Part shown: positions 34,411 to 43,884 of the stretch, piece by piece | Layout: each line of letters starts with the position of its first letter | Position numbering within the stretch: the stretch's first letter is position 1 | Assembly: GCF_014639075.1 (NCBI RefSeq) | Contig: NZ_BMFS01000010.1 | Location: 1 to 64,000, forward strand | DNA: 64,000 bases | From: Glycocaulis albus | Lineage (GTDB): Bacteria; Pseudomonadota; Alphaproteobacteria; Caulobacterales; Maricaulaceae | Reading direction: 5' to 3' | Translations under genes and position numbers: made by a program | Notes under the pieces: model-generated | Database searches by the model: none | Told to the model about the DNA's origin: nothing | The model's input: only the letters and a program-made list of their open reading frames with translations

Positions 34411-35295
34411 TTAAACGATGTCGGGCCGATTGGCGGCTGCTGGTAATGAGGGGCGCCTGGACGTTGGATCTGGCGGCACCGGCTCGTCGGACCGCGCAGC
34501 GAACATGTCTTCAGGTTCCTCCCCTCGCGTGTGCAGTGGCAAGGGAATGGTTTCGGGAGCAGGACGATCAGACTTTTCTGCTATCGGTTTTGAAGCTGGC
34601 TTTTGAGAAGCCGCCTCGGTCTGGGAAGATCTCCCTTGATTGCTCTTTGGTGTCGATTTCGACCGTGCGGGTTTTCTGGGCTCGGGAACATGGCTGCCGG
34701 CACTTGCGGGCATAGCCTGTGTAGATAGCGGTTTGGAGGGCTGGGCAGGTCGTGGGGTGGCAGGCGTAATGGGCGCTTCAAGACCGAAGAGTGATAAAGT
34801 CTTGGCAACGGCATTCGGGTCGCGCGGGTGAACCTCGGCATAGGGCAGCTTCAGATGCTTGAAAAGTGAGATGGCAAGCTCGTTATTCTGCCCGGCGATC
34901 AGGAGCACTCCGAGGGGCGATATGGTGGAGATCTCCATAAGCACGAGGCCTACACGCGTCTGACGCAGGCGCAGATCTGTCGCAATGGCTTTGCCGGTGC
35001 CGCGATAGCGCGGTTCGACGCCAAGGAAATCGGCCAGGCGAGGCCCCCAGAGATAGGCGAGGTCGGGGCGTAATTCCATGAGCTGTGCGACGAGCGGCGC
35101 GGCGTTCTGTGTCCATATGTGAGCCGGTTCAATTTCCCTGTCGGGCAGAGGTGAGGGCTTTTGCAGGTCAGGAGCGGGTCTGGCTGGCCGTGGGAAGCGC
35201 CATGCTGTTGGAAGTACGAGCCAGACACCGGCCAGTGTCAGCAGAAACAGCGCGGCAAGCGCGATGATGGTGATGGGTTCTGGAAAACCGGTCAT
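34411..35295 (-). CDS. Membrane-anchored unknown protein downstream of traI (294 aa)
   Basis: It starts 2 nt after the traI stop and is clearly in the same operon. An N-terminal transmembrane helix (ITIIALAALFLLTLAGVWLV) is followed by a folded domain (about 70-175, with RVGLVLMEISTISPLGVLLI, then AGQNNELAISLFKHLKLPYA) and a long Pro/Ser/Lys-rich tail. The domain recalls nuclease-like DUF2726 proteins in layout (conserved Lys and His near LFKHLKLP), but the match is loose. Role in transfer unknown. Confidence 0.72.
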   Translation of the reverse strand: MTGFPEPITIIALAALFLLTLAGVWLVLPTAWRFPRPARPAPDLQKPSPLPDREIEPAHIWTQNAAPLVAQLMELRPDLAYLWGPRLADFLGVEPRYRGTGKAIATDLRLRQTRVGLVLMEISTISPLGVLLIAGQNNELAISLFKHLKLPYAEVHPRDPNAVAKTLSLFGLEAPITPATPRPAQPSKPLSTQAMPASAGSHVPEPRKPARSKSTPKSNQGRSSQTEAASQKPASKPIAEKSDRPAPETIPLPLHTRGEEPEDMFAARSDEPVPPDPTSRRPSLPAAANRPDIV

Positions 35296-35297
35296 GG

Positions 35298-38282
35298 CTA
35301 TTTCTCCCGTCCCATATCGAGTTCTCGCGAAGGCGTGTTCATGTCGCGAGAGGATTGCAGGACCGGTTCCGGCTGTTTCGCGTCAGCGGGCGTCTCTTTG
35401 GCAGGCTCGGCTTTGAGGTGCGCGAGCGCGGAATCCGGGATTGGCCGGTTCATATTGAGGCGTTGGGTTAGCTTTGCCTTGTCGTCGGTGACATAGACGA
35501 GGTGTTCGTTTTTGGCGTCCGGGCCGCCAACGCGGGTTAAGGCGACATAGTTGTGGGCCTGGTCGCCGGCATATCGATCGGCTGCGCCGGTGACGGCGAT
35601 GACGGGATTGGCGGTCGTTCCCTGCGCGGCGACTGAGGTGTGCGCATAGCCGTAATTAAGATGGGCCAGGCGCGGATCGGTACGCTCGAAGGTCTGCTCG
35701 ATGCCCTTATCGTCGCGAAGCGTGATGTGGCTGCGGTCGATGCGCACGATGGTGGTGTCGGTATTGGCTTTGATGTCGCCGTGCTTGGGAAAGGATTTCG
35801 TCCAGACGAGCTTTTCACCTTCGTGCAGGGACAGGGATTTTTCCTGAAAGGCGTCGTAGTGCGGACGGGCGTGTTTATCGCCTGGCGCCTGATACTGGAC
35901 CCTGGTGCCATCGGCCTTGAGCAGGATCATCCGGCCAGTCCGCGGATCTGCCTTGAGCACTTTGAGCTGGTCGCCTTTGGTGACGCCAATGGCGCGCAGA
36001 TTGCGATTGAAGACGAGGACGTGGTTTTTGCGGACCCCCAGAGCGTGGCGGCGCTGGGTTTCTGAGAGATTGAGCGAGACGAGTGTGGTGTGGGTGGCCC
36101 CCTCCCCTTTCAGGCGCTCTTCTGGTGTCAGGGAGAGGTCTTTCAGGCGGGCTTCATGGATGAGACTGTTGATCTCGTCACGGCGGGCGCGTGTCGTGGT
36201 GACTATGAGAGCGTTGGAGCGCAGCGCGCCGGGTAAGGATTTCCACTCGGCCACGGCGCGCGCCTCCATGCTGTCCTTGCCGGTTTCCAGCAGAGCCGAG
36301 CCGATAGCTTTGAGGGCCTGTCCGGGTTTTCCCGTCGCGGCGAGGCGTGCGGCCTGAAGGTAATTGGCGCTTTTCTGGCGCTGGATAAAATCCAGCCGGG
36401 CTGATTTCAGGCCCGATTTGAGCATCGCAATAAAGGGCGCGCCTGCAGAGGGCGCGGATTTCTGCTTGGGGTCGCCCATCATGACGACGCGGCCGGCATT
36501 GGCATTTTCGAGAATGGAGACGAGTGCCTGGGCGTCTTTGTTACCCATGAGACCGGCCTCATCGATGACGACATGGGTGTTGGACATGTCGGGTAGTTCT
36601 TTGCCGGCAGATTGCAGCGCCTGCATATCGGTGACGAAGCGGGCAATGGTGGCCGCCTCGAAATTGGCGGGTAGTTTGCCATCCTGTGACAATGTGGCAT
36701 GGGCCTTGTCGCGAAGCTCCTCCACCTGGCGGTGAAGGGGCGCCAGGACGAGAAGCCTGGTATCCGGGCTTAGCTTCTGGAGCGTGGCGTGGGCGGCCTG
36801 GACCATGTAGCTCTTGCCGGTGCCGGCAAATCCCTGGACGAGCGCGTAGCGCTGTGTGCCGTCCAGCATCGCGCGAAAGCCCTGCTTCTGGTCTTTACTC
36901 AGTGCGTGGTCTTCAGCGTGTGCGGCCACATCGTGGCCCGCCAGTGCTGTCCAGCTGGGCGATGCGTCCTTGACGGTGCTGATGAGGCCGCGTTCGGCCT
37001 TCAGGATGTCAGACGTGGTGACGTGGCCGGGCTTGTATTTCTCCGCTTCGACCAGCTGGCCGGATTTCAGGGCGTCGCTAAAGGCCTTCAGGATCTCGGT
37101 GGGTGGGGTGTCACCATGGGAGAAGGTGATGGCGCGTGTGATCAGCTCGCTATTGTGCATGACGGCCGAGTTCTCGGTCGTGTGGGATATGGCGCGCTGC
37201 AGGGCTGTTTTCCCGTCTATGCCCTGGGCGGGTTTTTGCCAGGCCGGGCGCGGATCGAGCAGATTGATGATGGAGTGGACGGCCTTGCCGGCGTCCTGCA
37301 GGGGTCTGGAATTGAGCAGGGGGCTGATGGTGGTGGCTTTTAACCGGGCCTGCCCGGCCAGCGCGTCGAGGGTGCGGGTATTGCGCTCTCCGGCTTCGGC
37401 GCGCCAGCGCTCGGTATTATTGCCGGGCATTTTGCTCTGATCCTTCGTGGGGCGGGTGATCAGAGCAAGGCGTTCCATGGTCGCGCGGTTGAGGGGTGCG
37501 TTGGTAGCTTTTGCAGCCTGTTCGATATCGGCGCGCCTCTTGGAAAAGGCTTCCATGACCTTCGTGGGCACGCCTTTGATTTCCCAGTTTCCATGTGGAT
37601 CTACGGGTGTGACGTCGTAACCGGCTTTACGGGCTTCCTCGCGCAGACTGGCCATGAAGATGCGGTCGGTTGCTTCCTTGGCTGCGAACAGGGACGGGGA
37701 ATGAACGGCCTGCCATTGGCCTTTGTTCTGGTTCCAGGTGAGATTGTGGATGTAGTTGTGAAGATGGAGCTGGGGATCGCCTTTGCGCGATGTGTGCTGG
37801 GTGAAGCGTGAGGTCACCAGATTGGCGGTCTTCACTTCACGGACCACCCTGCCCTCGCGCACGCGGGTTGTGGCGTTGGACTCCATATAGGCCATGGCCG
37901 TAGCGGCGGCCTTTTCAGCGGCTTTTATCAGTCGCTCATCCTTACCGACGAGCGCCATGAGGGAGACCGACTTAGGCGCCGAGAACGTCATGTCCCAGCC
38001 AGGCGTGCGCTCCTTTCCGGCCGCGCCGTCTTTTTCAGTTTGCGGGGAGTGTTCGACCGAGTTCTGCTTGCTGGACGGATCGAGGGGTGTTCCATCGGGA
38101 AGCTGGCCTTGTCGCAGACCATTGAAAGCGGCGTTATCGACCTTGCCGGTCAGGCCGAGGCGATCGGCGCCTTTGCCGGACCACTGCGAGCTTTCACCCG
38201 TGCCCTCATCGGCCGCATAATAGTTGTCGGCGCTGTAGTATTCGGCAGACAGGCCGCCTCCATCTTTGGAACCGGACAGCAT
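35298..38282 (-). CDS. traI: TraI: MobF relaxase-helicase (994 aa)
   Basis: The N-terminal relaxase domain shows MobF features: the tyrosine cluster at residues 15-22 (AEYYSADNYYA), GWDMTFSAPKSVSLMAL and the metal-binding histidines 163, 173 and 175 (FTQHTSRKGDPQLHLHN). The helicase half has Walker A GFAGTGKSY (about 484-492), VVIDEAGLMG, VVMMGDPKQ and the late GYAHTSVAAQGTT, as in RecD-like TraI/TrwC proteins. It nicks oriT, stays bound to the 5' end and unwinds the strand. It lies 3 nt after traD. Shorter than F TraI (1756 aa) and close to TrwC (966 aa). Confidence 0.96.
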   Translation of the reverse strand: MLSGSKDGGGLSAEYYSADNYYAADEGTGESSQWSGKGADRLGLTGKVDNAAFNGLRQGQLPDGTPLDPSSKQNSVEHSPQTEKDGAAGKERTPGWDMTFSAPKSVSLMALVGKDERLIKAAEKAAATAMAYMESNATTRVREGRVVREVKTANLVTSRFTQHTSRKGDPQLHLHNYIHNLTWNQNKGQWQAVHSPSLFAAKEATDRIFMASLREEARKAGYDVTPVDPHGNWEIKGVPTKVMEAFSKRRADIEQAAKATNAPLNRATMERLALITRPTKDQSKMPGNNTERWRAEAGERNTRTLDALAGQARLKATTISPLLNSRPLQDAGKAVHSIINLLDPRPAWQKPAQGIDGKTALQRAISHTTENSAVMHNSELITRAITFSHGDTPPTEILKAFSDALKSGQLVEAEKYKPGHVTTSDILKAERGLISTVKDASPSWTALAGHDVAAHAEDHALSKDQKQGFRAMLDGTQRYALVQGFAGTGKSYMVQAAHATLQKLSPDTRLLVLAPLHRQVEELRDKAHATLSQDGKLPANFEAATIARFVTDMQALQSAGKELPDMSNTHVVIDEAGLMGNKDAQALVSILENANAGRVVMMGDPKQKSAPSAGAPFIAMLKSGLKSARLDFIQRQKSANYLQAARLAATGKPGQALKAIGSALLETGKDSMEARAVAEWKSLPGALRSNALIVTTTRARRDEINSLIHEARLKDLSLTPEERLKGEGATHTTLVSLNLSETQRRHALGVRKNHVLVFNRNLRAIGVTKGDQLKVLKADPRTGRMILLKADGTRVQYQAPGDKHARPHYDAFQEKSLSLHEGEKLVWTKSFPKHGDIKANTDTTIVRIDRSHITLRDDKGIEQTFERTDPRLAHLNYGYAHTSVAAQGTTANPVIAVTGAADRYAGDQAHNYVALTRVGGPDAKNEHLVYVTDDKAKLTQRLNMNRPIPDSALAHLKAEPAKETPADAKQPEPVLQSSRDMNTPSRELDMGREK

Positions 38283-38285
38283 GGA

Positions 38286-40469
38286 TCAGCGCTCCGGCTC
38301 ATCGGACTGGATGACCATGGCGAGCGGGTCGGCCGTCTGCTGATAGATCAGGGCATCGGACTTAGAATGGGAGTTGAGTTCTGCTCCTTCCATGTCCTGC
38401 CCGAGTACCGCTGAAGCGCTCGCGTATTGCGCGTCGTGTTGGGCGGCCGGCGCGGCTTCCTGACGTGTTTCGCGGCCTTCGGATTCGTCTGAACCGGCCT
38501 GCGGGTCGCTGGATTGAGCAGTGGAACCGGGCGGATGGGAGTCTTCTGATAGCAGAGCCGGGGCGACGGCCGAACTTGAGCCTGAAGCGGATGGGTCGGC
38601 AGATTTTGGGTCCGTACTGGTGGAATCCTCCCCTGCCCCGGGCGTGGTATTGGCGCGGCGCTTGATGAACACCGTGGACCAGTCGATTTCGCTCGTGTCG
38701 TCGTGGCGTTCGATGAAGCCGGGATGGTTTTCCTTTGCCGCCTTGTATTTGATCGAGAGCGTAGCGGAGGGCAGGTTTGTGGCCGGGACGATATAGCCAG
38801 AGAGGTTGGGCAGGCGCATGAGCTGGTCGGGCAGGACCAGAAAGTCGAGCTTGTCCTGCAAGGTATAGGAGGCCCCGTCGCGCACATTGGAAGCACCAAA
38901 GGAAACGCCGCGTTGGGCGCGTTGCACTTCGGTTTTGCCGATTGTTCTGGCTGCGTATTCGGCGGTGTCGGGATCCGGGAGGTTCAGGATTATCTTGGTG
39001 CGGGCAAGGCCCATGATCGTATGGGCGATGTCATCCTTGTAGATGCTTTTCAGCTGCGAGAGCTGCTGAATGCCCAGCACGAAAGCGGCTCCGAACTGCC
39101 GGCCTTCGGCAAGGCCACCCTGGAGTGAGGGCAGCTGGTTGAGGCTCGGTAATTCATCAAGCAGGATCCAGATCGTCCGGTCGGGATCGCGTGTCTGCGC
39201 CATGATGGCGGACAGGGCGACTTCCATCCATGTCGTGATGAGCGGCCGGATCGTTTCGTGCTGGTCAGAACGCGAGGTCAGGAAGAGGCAGGAGGGGGAG
39301 TCTTCATCGACCCATTTGCGGATGGAGAAGACGGGTTTATCGCCTTCGCTGTCGGCCAGAGCCTGCATGGATGCCATGCTCGCGAGCAGCGTTGCGCGGA
39401 TGCCTTGAGACTGTTTGGGCGTATCGGCCCCCATCGTGGCGGCGGCATTGGTATCGGTTAGAAAATCAGCCACGTCGCGTAAGGGCGCACGCAGCAGGAG
39501 ATACATGAGATCGCTCACTGAGCGCTTGTTCATGCGATGGAGCTTGTAGGCGGTTTCGGTGAAAAAGAGGCGCGCCCATTCAGCCCAGACAGGATCGGAA
39601 TCATTGCCTCTGGACTGGATCAGGGCAGCGGCCATCTGGCGGAAGTCGGCATGTGAGCGGGCGTCTGCGAAGGGCGACCAGCTGGCGCAGCGTTGATCGA
39701 GTGGATTGAGGATCTGGTCACCGCGTTCGGGATCGTAGAATGGCGGCACATAGGTGCGCATTTTGTCGTAGACGATGGCGCGGTCTCCGCGTTCGCGGAT
39801 CTGTTCCATCAGGCGAAGCATGACCTGGCTTTTACCCGAGCCGGTAGTGCCCGCCAGAAGCGTATGGGTGGTCTCAGCCCGGAAGGGATAAGGCACTCCG
39901 GCAATCTCGTAGGGCTTGTATTTGCGGACCTTGTAGAGCCTGGCTTGCTGGCGATTGAAGGCCTTGATGCGCCGGGTGAGCTCCCTGGCGGTAATGAGCA
40001 GCGCGCCGCGGATGGTGCGATCGGAACCGAGGCGCCGGCCGTGCGCGATGAAGATGGCGGCCATTATGAGGAAGAGCGCACCGCCTATGCCCAGGGCGTT
40101 GTAGATATAGCTCTTGGCGAAGGCGGCAAATCGGCCGGCGGACTGGCGCGTATAGGGGTCGGCCAGGATGCGGTCTGCGGGCATGCGCACATGGGTTCTG
40201 TCATGACGGGCGACGGCATATTCGCGGGTTGAGCCGAGGGCGGTATTCACGCGCGCCATGTTGACGGTGATCCAGTTTTGCTGGTCGACCGGATCTGCGC
40301 GCTGGGTGATCAGGTAGAAGGCGGTGCCCATGGTAGTGATCACGCAGAGCACCGCCATGAGGCGCAGAATCTGGAGCGACATGCGCGCTGTGTGGATAAA
40401 GACCTGACCGCCTCGCAGGAACGAGGAATGAGCGGCATTGCTGCCAAGAGAGGTGTTGTGACGGCTCAT
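38286..40469 (-). CDS. traD: TraD: type IV coupling protein (727 aa)
   Basis: The ATG at 40469 overlaps the stop of the RHH gene (TAATG) and is preferred over 40493. Two N-terminal transmembrane helices (about 33-55 and 121-142) flank a small periplasmic loop. Walker A is GTTGSGKS (207-214) and Walker B is IWILLDELPSLNQLP. The C-terminal 130 residues are acidic and Ser/Pro-rich, like the relaxosome-binding tail of TraD. It is the hexameric inner-membrane ATPase that hands the relaxase-DNA complex to the channel. Confidence 0.96.
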   Translation of the reverse strand: MSRHNTSLGSNAAHSSFLRGGQVFIHTARMSLQILRLMAVLCVITTMGTAFYLITQRADPVDQQNWITVNMARVNTALGSTREYAVARHDRTHVRMPADRILADPYTRQSAGRFAAFAKSYIYNALGIGGALFLIMAAIFIAHGRRLGSDRTIRGALLITARELTRRIKAFNRQQARLYKVRKYKPYEIAGVPYPFRAETTHTLLAGTTGSGKSQVMLRLMEQIRERGDRAIVYDKMRTYVPPFYDPERGDQILNPLDQRCASWSPFADARSHADFRQMAAALIQSRGNDSDPVWAEWARLFFTETAYKLHRMNKRSVSDLMYLLLRAPLRDVADFLTDTNAAATMGADTPKQSQGIRATLLASMASMQALADSEGDKPVFSIRKWVDEDSPSCLFLTSRSDQHETIRPLITTWMEVALSAIMAQTRDPDRTIWILLDELPSLNQLPSLQGGLAEGRQFGAAFVLGIQQLSQLKSIYKDDIAHTIMGLARTKIILNLPDPDTAEYAARTIGKTEVQRAQRGVSFGASNVRDGASYTLQDKLDFLVLPDQLMRLPNLSGYIVPATNLPSATLSIKYKAAKENHPGFIERHDDTSEIDWSTVFIKRRANTTPGAGEDSTSTDPKSADPSASGSSSAVAPALLSEDSHPPGSTAQSSDPQAGSDESEGRETRQEAAPAAQHDAQYASASAVLGQDMEGAELNSHSKSDALIYQQTADPLAMVIQSDEPER

Positions 40470-40834
40470 TATGCGCCCTCCCCGTCGATCCATTTTTCAG
40501 GATTGAGGGCGCTGATCGCGGTACACAATTCGAGCGGCGTGAGGACGTTATCGGCCCCCATTCTCACGGCCGCCTGGACCACATCTTTCTTGTGAGAATC
40601 GGGCCAGTTTTCGACCTGGGCGGCGATAAGCGCGAAGCTCAGCCAGCGCAAGGTTTTGAGCATTTCCCGGCGTTCGGACGCGCCCTTGAGATGCTCGCGA
40701 ATAGCCGTACGCACCAGCTCTGTTCGGTTGCTGGCCTGGCCAGACTGAACGGTATAATCGATTTGCTGGAGCAGCTCTGTTTCGAGCCGAAGCCAAAGCT
40801 GAGGGCTGCGCCCTGACTCTGGAAACTTATCCAT
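40469..40834 (-). CDS. Ribbon-helix-helix relaxosome accessory protein (121 aa)
   Basis: The start at 40834 gives MDKFPESGRSPQLWLRLETE. The next residues (ELLQQIDYTVQSGQASNRTE, then LVRTAIREHLKG) form a CopG/Arc-type ribbon-helix-helix. A longer upstream frame to 41083 contains the repeat DNA and does not look like protein. The helical C-terminus ends LNPEKWIDGEGA. RHH proteins in this position (TraY, TrwA) bind near oriT, bend DNA and control the operon. The three palindromic repeats at 40942-41003 are the likely target. Confidence 0.85.
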   Translation of the reverse strand: MDKFPESGRSPQLWLRLETELLQQIDYTVQSGQASNRTELVRTAIREHLKGASERREMLKTLRWLSFALIAAQVENWPDSHKKDVVQAAVRMGADNVLTPLELCTAISALNPEKWIDGEGA

Positions 40835-40941
40835 TTTGAACGTCCTTGAATCTCGGAAGATTAGGACGCCAGGAAGTGAGACCTGATTACTACACCATTT
40901 GCGAGCACGCGTTGCAAGGAAAGAGGGCAGGTTTTGAGGAA

Positions 40942-41003
40942 AGGCCAGTGGCCAGGTGAGGAAGGCCAGTGGCCAGTTATGCTGAGGCCAATGGCCAGTG
41001 GCT
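40942..41003. repeat. Three tandem palindromic repeats, candidate RHH operator or oriT sites
   Basis: AAGGCCAGTGGCCAG occurs at 40942-40956 and again at 40963-40977; GAGGCCAATGGCCAGTGGC follows at 40985-41003. Each core GGCCA-N-TGGCC is a 5-bp inverted repeat around one base. Spacing is 21-22 nt, two helical turns, so binding sites face the same side of the DNA. They lie 110-170 nt upstream of the RHH gene. Confidence 0.88.
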
Positions 41004-41005
41004 AA

Positions 41006-41950
41006 CCTTCTGATTTCGCGTATATTTTGAAGTGCGTCCAATTCGGACCTTAAGGCGTTGTCGCCTTGGTCCAGATGGTCCACAGCTCCTAACTATTTGG
41101 TTTAATGGATGTATTTCGTCTTGCGCAGCCAGACGGCACGGCGTGCATACTGTGTGTTAAAAAATCAATGCGCTGATGCGCGGGCGGCGCAGCCGCCCGT
41201 ACCGGCTAACAGTCGCAAAGGGGAACAGGGCCACATCGTCAGAACCGTTGTCGCGATACTGCCAGTTGCGAAGACTGGATCGGTACGCATAGCGACCAAC
41301 CTCTCCGCCTGGACGGGCGAGGATCACACCCCGCTTACGGGATGTGAATGCGCCAGCTCGAAATGACCGGACGTGACGGAAAGGTGATCGCGAGCTAGAA
41401 GAGGCTGCGTCGTCGCGCTCGACAAACCGAAAACCCGTGACAGGAAGAATGCGCCGGAACCGGCACCAGAAAGCCCCACGCTTCGCGCGAGAAACGTAGA
41501 GGCGAAAGCGCTCGGTCATTTCGCAAAAAAATGCCCGGCATGGCCGGGCTTTCGGGATAAATGGATAAGGGAAACGAAGACGGAAAAGACCGCGAAAGCG
41601 GGACACAGGGGCGCTCGGCCGGATGGCAAAAAAACCGCCCGGAGCTGGTGAGCCACGGGCGGTCGGGAGTTTAGGGGAAAGGAGCCGATTGATCTTCGCC
41701 AAGATCAATCACCCTATCTGTCTCATTTCCTGCTCTGGGCGATGCGGGAAGAGGCCATCAGAGTGGAGGCAGGTTTGGCGTGGAAACGGGAACCGGTAGC
41801 ATGGCCATAAGCGGGGCTCACGCATGATGCGCGATCGTAAGTCACCACAGGGATAGGGTCAGGGTTTCGGGCCGGGATAAAAGCAAAATAGACACCGGCC
41901 AGCTGTGCTGGCCGGTCTCATTCTTTGTCCGCCCGCGAGCCATAAGAAAA
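41006..41950. other. Non-coding region with several hairpins, probable oriT neighbourhood
   Basis: No convincing gene lies between the RHH upstream repeats and the DUF2493 terminator. Hairpins: CGGGCGGC/GCCGCCCG near 41180, GCCCGGC/GCCGGGC near 41530-41550 with an A-run before it, CCGCCCG/CGGGCGG near 41627-41662, and the perfect ACCGGCCAGC/GCTGGCCGGT at 41895-41917. An open minus frame (41157-41708) is Arg/Ser/Phe-rich and reads through these hairpins, so it is not called. oriT is expected here, but no nic site could be identified. Confidence 0.55.
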
Positions 41951-41973
41951 GCCGCCCGGCGCAGCCGGGCGGC
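41951..41973 (-). terminator. Rho-independent terminator of the DUF2493 gene
   Basis: Minus strand: perfect 10-bp stem GCCGCCCGGC / GCCGGGCGGC with a 3-nt loop, followed by TTTTCTTAT, about 20 nt past the stop at 41994. Confidence 0.9.
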
Positions 41974-41993
41974 GGATGGAAGGCTTGGGCTTT

Positions 41994-42890
41994 CTAGCCG
42001 GCTTTCTGAGTGAAGCGGCGGGTGAAGATGCCGCGCTCTTCGGATTTCTGGACCATGTTGAGCGCGAGGCCTGCCTTGTCATCGAGCTTCTGGAAGGCGA
42101 GGACGGCGGCGGGTTGGAAGGTATCGAGTACGTGATCGACGCGCTTGAAGGCGGCGGCCTGGCCGTGGCGTTTGAAGTCGGGGCGCACGACCAGAACCGG
42201 GACATCGCGATTACCGGCCCAGATGGCGGCGATTCTGTCGATACCCGTCTTTCGACCGCCGGTGATCAGGACCATATCGGGGGCCTTTTCGTGCAGGGCG
42301 TCGAGCTTCTCGAAGGCCTGCTCGTGAGCGGTGTAATTGGCGGTGCCGACGACGGCCACTTTGGCGCCCTCCGGCACGGCGCGCAGCGCTTCGGCTTTCT
42401 CACGATTGGCGAGGTATTCGCGGCTCTCGATGACGGCGGCATTGGCATGCTTGCGCCTGGAGTAGATGGAGCCGCGCGCGGGCTTCCAGCGTTCCCCGGT
42501 CAGGGCGGCATAGCCCTGGGCCATGATCTCCTGTGCGTTGTTCACCGCGTCGATCAGCTCGTTTAGACGTTCAGCTTCAGTGCGGGCCTCTTCCAGTTCG
42601 ACCGACTTCACTTCAGAACCGTCCTGGCACTGGATGAGGTCAACGATTTTCGATTGCAGCTCGCCATGGCGCCGGGCGTAATTCTCGGCCGTTCCGTAGA
42701 GCGCACCGGTGAAGCGGGCCAGCAGTTCGGCGATGACGGGTTCGAGCGCGTTGCCGGCACCAAGGTCTGCCAGCTCGTTGGCGATAGCGGTAAAGGCCGT
42801 CTCGATTGCGCCTTCGGTGGGAATGTCGCGGGTTTCAGATACGAGTGAGTAGCCGTCATTGGCGGTGATGGTGTCATGAGCGTCGTACAT
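41994..42890 (-). CDS. DUF2493 (SLOG-superfamily) plasmid protein (298 aa)
   Basis: The ATG at 42890 (MYDAHDTITANDGYSL) has a GAAAGAAG ribosome binding stretch; the upstream frame to 43268 is not protein-like. The first 150 residues are helical. The C-terminal domain starts VPEGAKVAVVGTANYTAHEQ and continues VLITGGRKTGIDRIAAIWAG and VPVLVVRPDFKRHG: the DUF2493/YspA-like Rossmann domain of the SLOG group, thought to bind nucleotide-derived ligands. It is common on alphaproteobacterial plasmids next to SSB, RadC and methylase/helicase genes. Molecular role unknown. Confidence 0.88.
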   Translation of the reverse strand: MYDAHDTITANDGYSLVSETRDIPTEGAIETAFTAIANELADLGAGNALEPVIAELLARFTGALYGTAENYARRHGELQSKIVDLIQCQDGSEVKSVELEEARTEAERLNELIDAVNNAQEIMAQGYAALTGERWKPARGSIYSRRKHANAAVIESREYLANREKAEALRAVPEGAKVAVVGTANYTAHEQAFEKLDALHEKAPDMVLITGGRKTGIDRIAAIWAGNRDVPVLVVRPDFKRHGQAAAFKRVDHVLDTFQPAAVLAFQKLDDKAGLALNMVQKSEERGIFTRRFTQKAG

Positions 42891-43071
42891 GGCTTCTTTC
42901 CTTTTTCTGTCTGAGGCGCACCGTGCGGCCTCGATGGGTGGTCTTGAGACCGGAGGCGATCGGCGGCGCACCGCGAAGCGGCTAGACAGCAGAGGGACTA
43001 TTTTTTGTTCCGCGAGGAATGACAGCGCGTAGCGCTGGCAGGGGAAAAAATCGGCCCGGCGCTGTTGCGCC

Positions 43072-43395
43072 TTAGCCGGTCGAGGCGAAGCCGTCCTTCG
43101 GGCAGACCTTTTCCCATTCGAGGCCGTTCGGTTCTGCATCGAAAAAGGCAAGCCAATGTCCGGCAGCCCTTGCGTCACCGCATGACGTTTCGAGAGGGAT
43201 ACAGAGGAAACCCGCCTGCCCGCGAAGCTGGCGATTACGCACCTGGCCGCCGCCAGACGAGCGGCCATCGGAATGGCCGGCCAGCGGTTGAAGCTGGCTC
43301 TGTGAGGAAATGCCGGCTTTCAAAGAGGCGCGCGCGGGATGGGTGCCATAGGTGCGCCCGCGCAGAGCTGCAGGCAGGGGATGGCCTTCAACCAC
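43072..43395 (-). CDS. Unknown protein (107 aa) upstream of the DUF2493 gene
   Basis: Good codon use and a protein-like sequence: RGRTYGTHPARASLKAGISS, then a Gly/Gln-rich stretch, then GHWLAFFDAEPNGLEWEKVC and KDGFASTG. There is no signal peptide or membrane helix. No family recognised. The ATG at 43395 has no strong ribosome binding site. It is on the same strand as, and 182 nt before, the DUF2493 gene. Confidence 0.5.
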   Translation of the reverse strand: MVEGHPLPAALRGRTYGTHPARASLKAGISSQSQLQPLAGHSDGRSSGGGQVRNRQLRGQAGFLCIPLETSCGDARAAGHWLAFFDAEPNGLEWEKVCPKDGFASTG

Positions 43396-43884
43396 GCCAG
43401 AGGCCTGATCAGTGCGATCGGGCGATGATGGGACCGCCGATGGAGGGCAATAGACAGAGCCACTGCGAGGTCAGGACAGGATCGGGACGCATGGGCGGGT
43501 ACGCCACCGGCTGGAACGCGAAGCTGCAGGCTCCGGATCTATGACGCGATGCACACTCGCTGGTATCGAAAGGGCTATGGGAACTGCCATGAGGATGGAC
43601 GCATGATTGGCCTGATCGGGGGACCATGGCTGTCGTTATCCGTCTGAGCTGATGAGAGCTGAGAGCTGGAAAGCCCGAGAGCTGCCCCAATGGGGAAAGT
43701 CTGATCAAGGCGGCAGAGGCAGGGATGACGGAGCCAGACTGGGCGGAAGAGAAACCCAACCGGTCTGGAAGGCCCGTATAAAGCCCGCCAGACGCTGTAT
43801 GCGCGGATTGATGCTGCTGGGACTCACCCGGAGCCGGTATGGCTCTCCAAGGGCAAATTAGGGGGCCTCTCACTACTGGTCACT
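43396..43884. other. Intergenic region, nothing recognised
   Basis: Open frames here give low-complexity or Ser/Pro-rich translations without start signals. No clear terminator or repeat was found apart from short GAGAGCTG repeats near 43654-43685. Confidence 0.4.

Noticed and set aside
41130-41155. nic-like sequence GTGCATACTGTGTGTT
   Set aside because: Loose resemblance to MobF nic regions only; no conserved core could be confirmed, so no oriT coordinate is claimed.
41157-41708. 183-codon minus-strand open frame
   Set aside because: Arg/Ser/Phe-rich translation, runs through several GC hairpins, no ribosome binding site; typical of non-coding high-GC DNA.
43409-43873. 154-codon minus-strand frame
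   Set aside because: Ser/Pro/His-rich translation with poor codon use and no start signal; left as intergenic.
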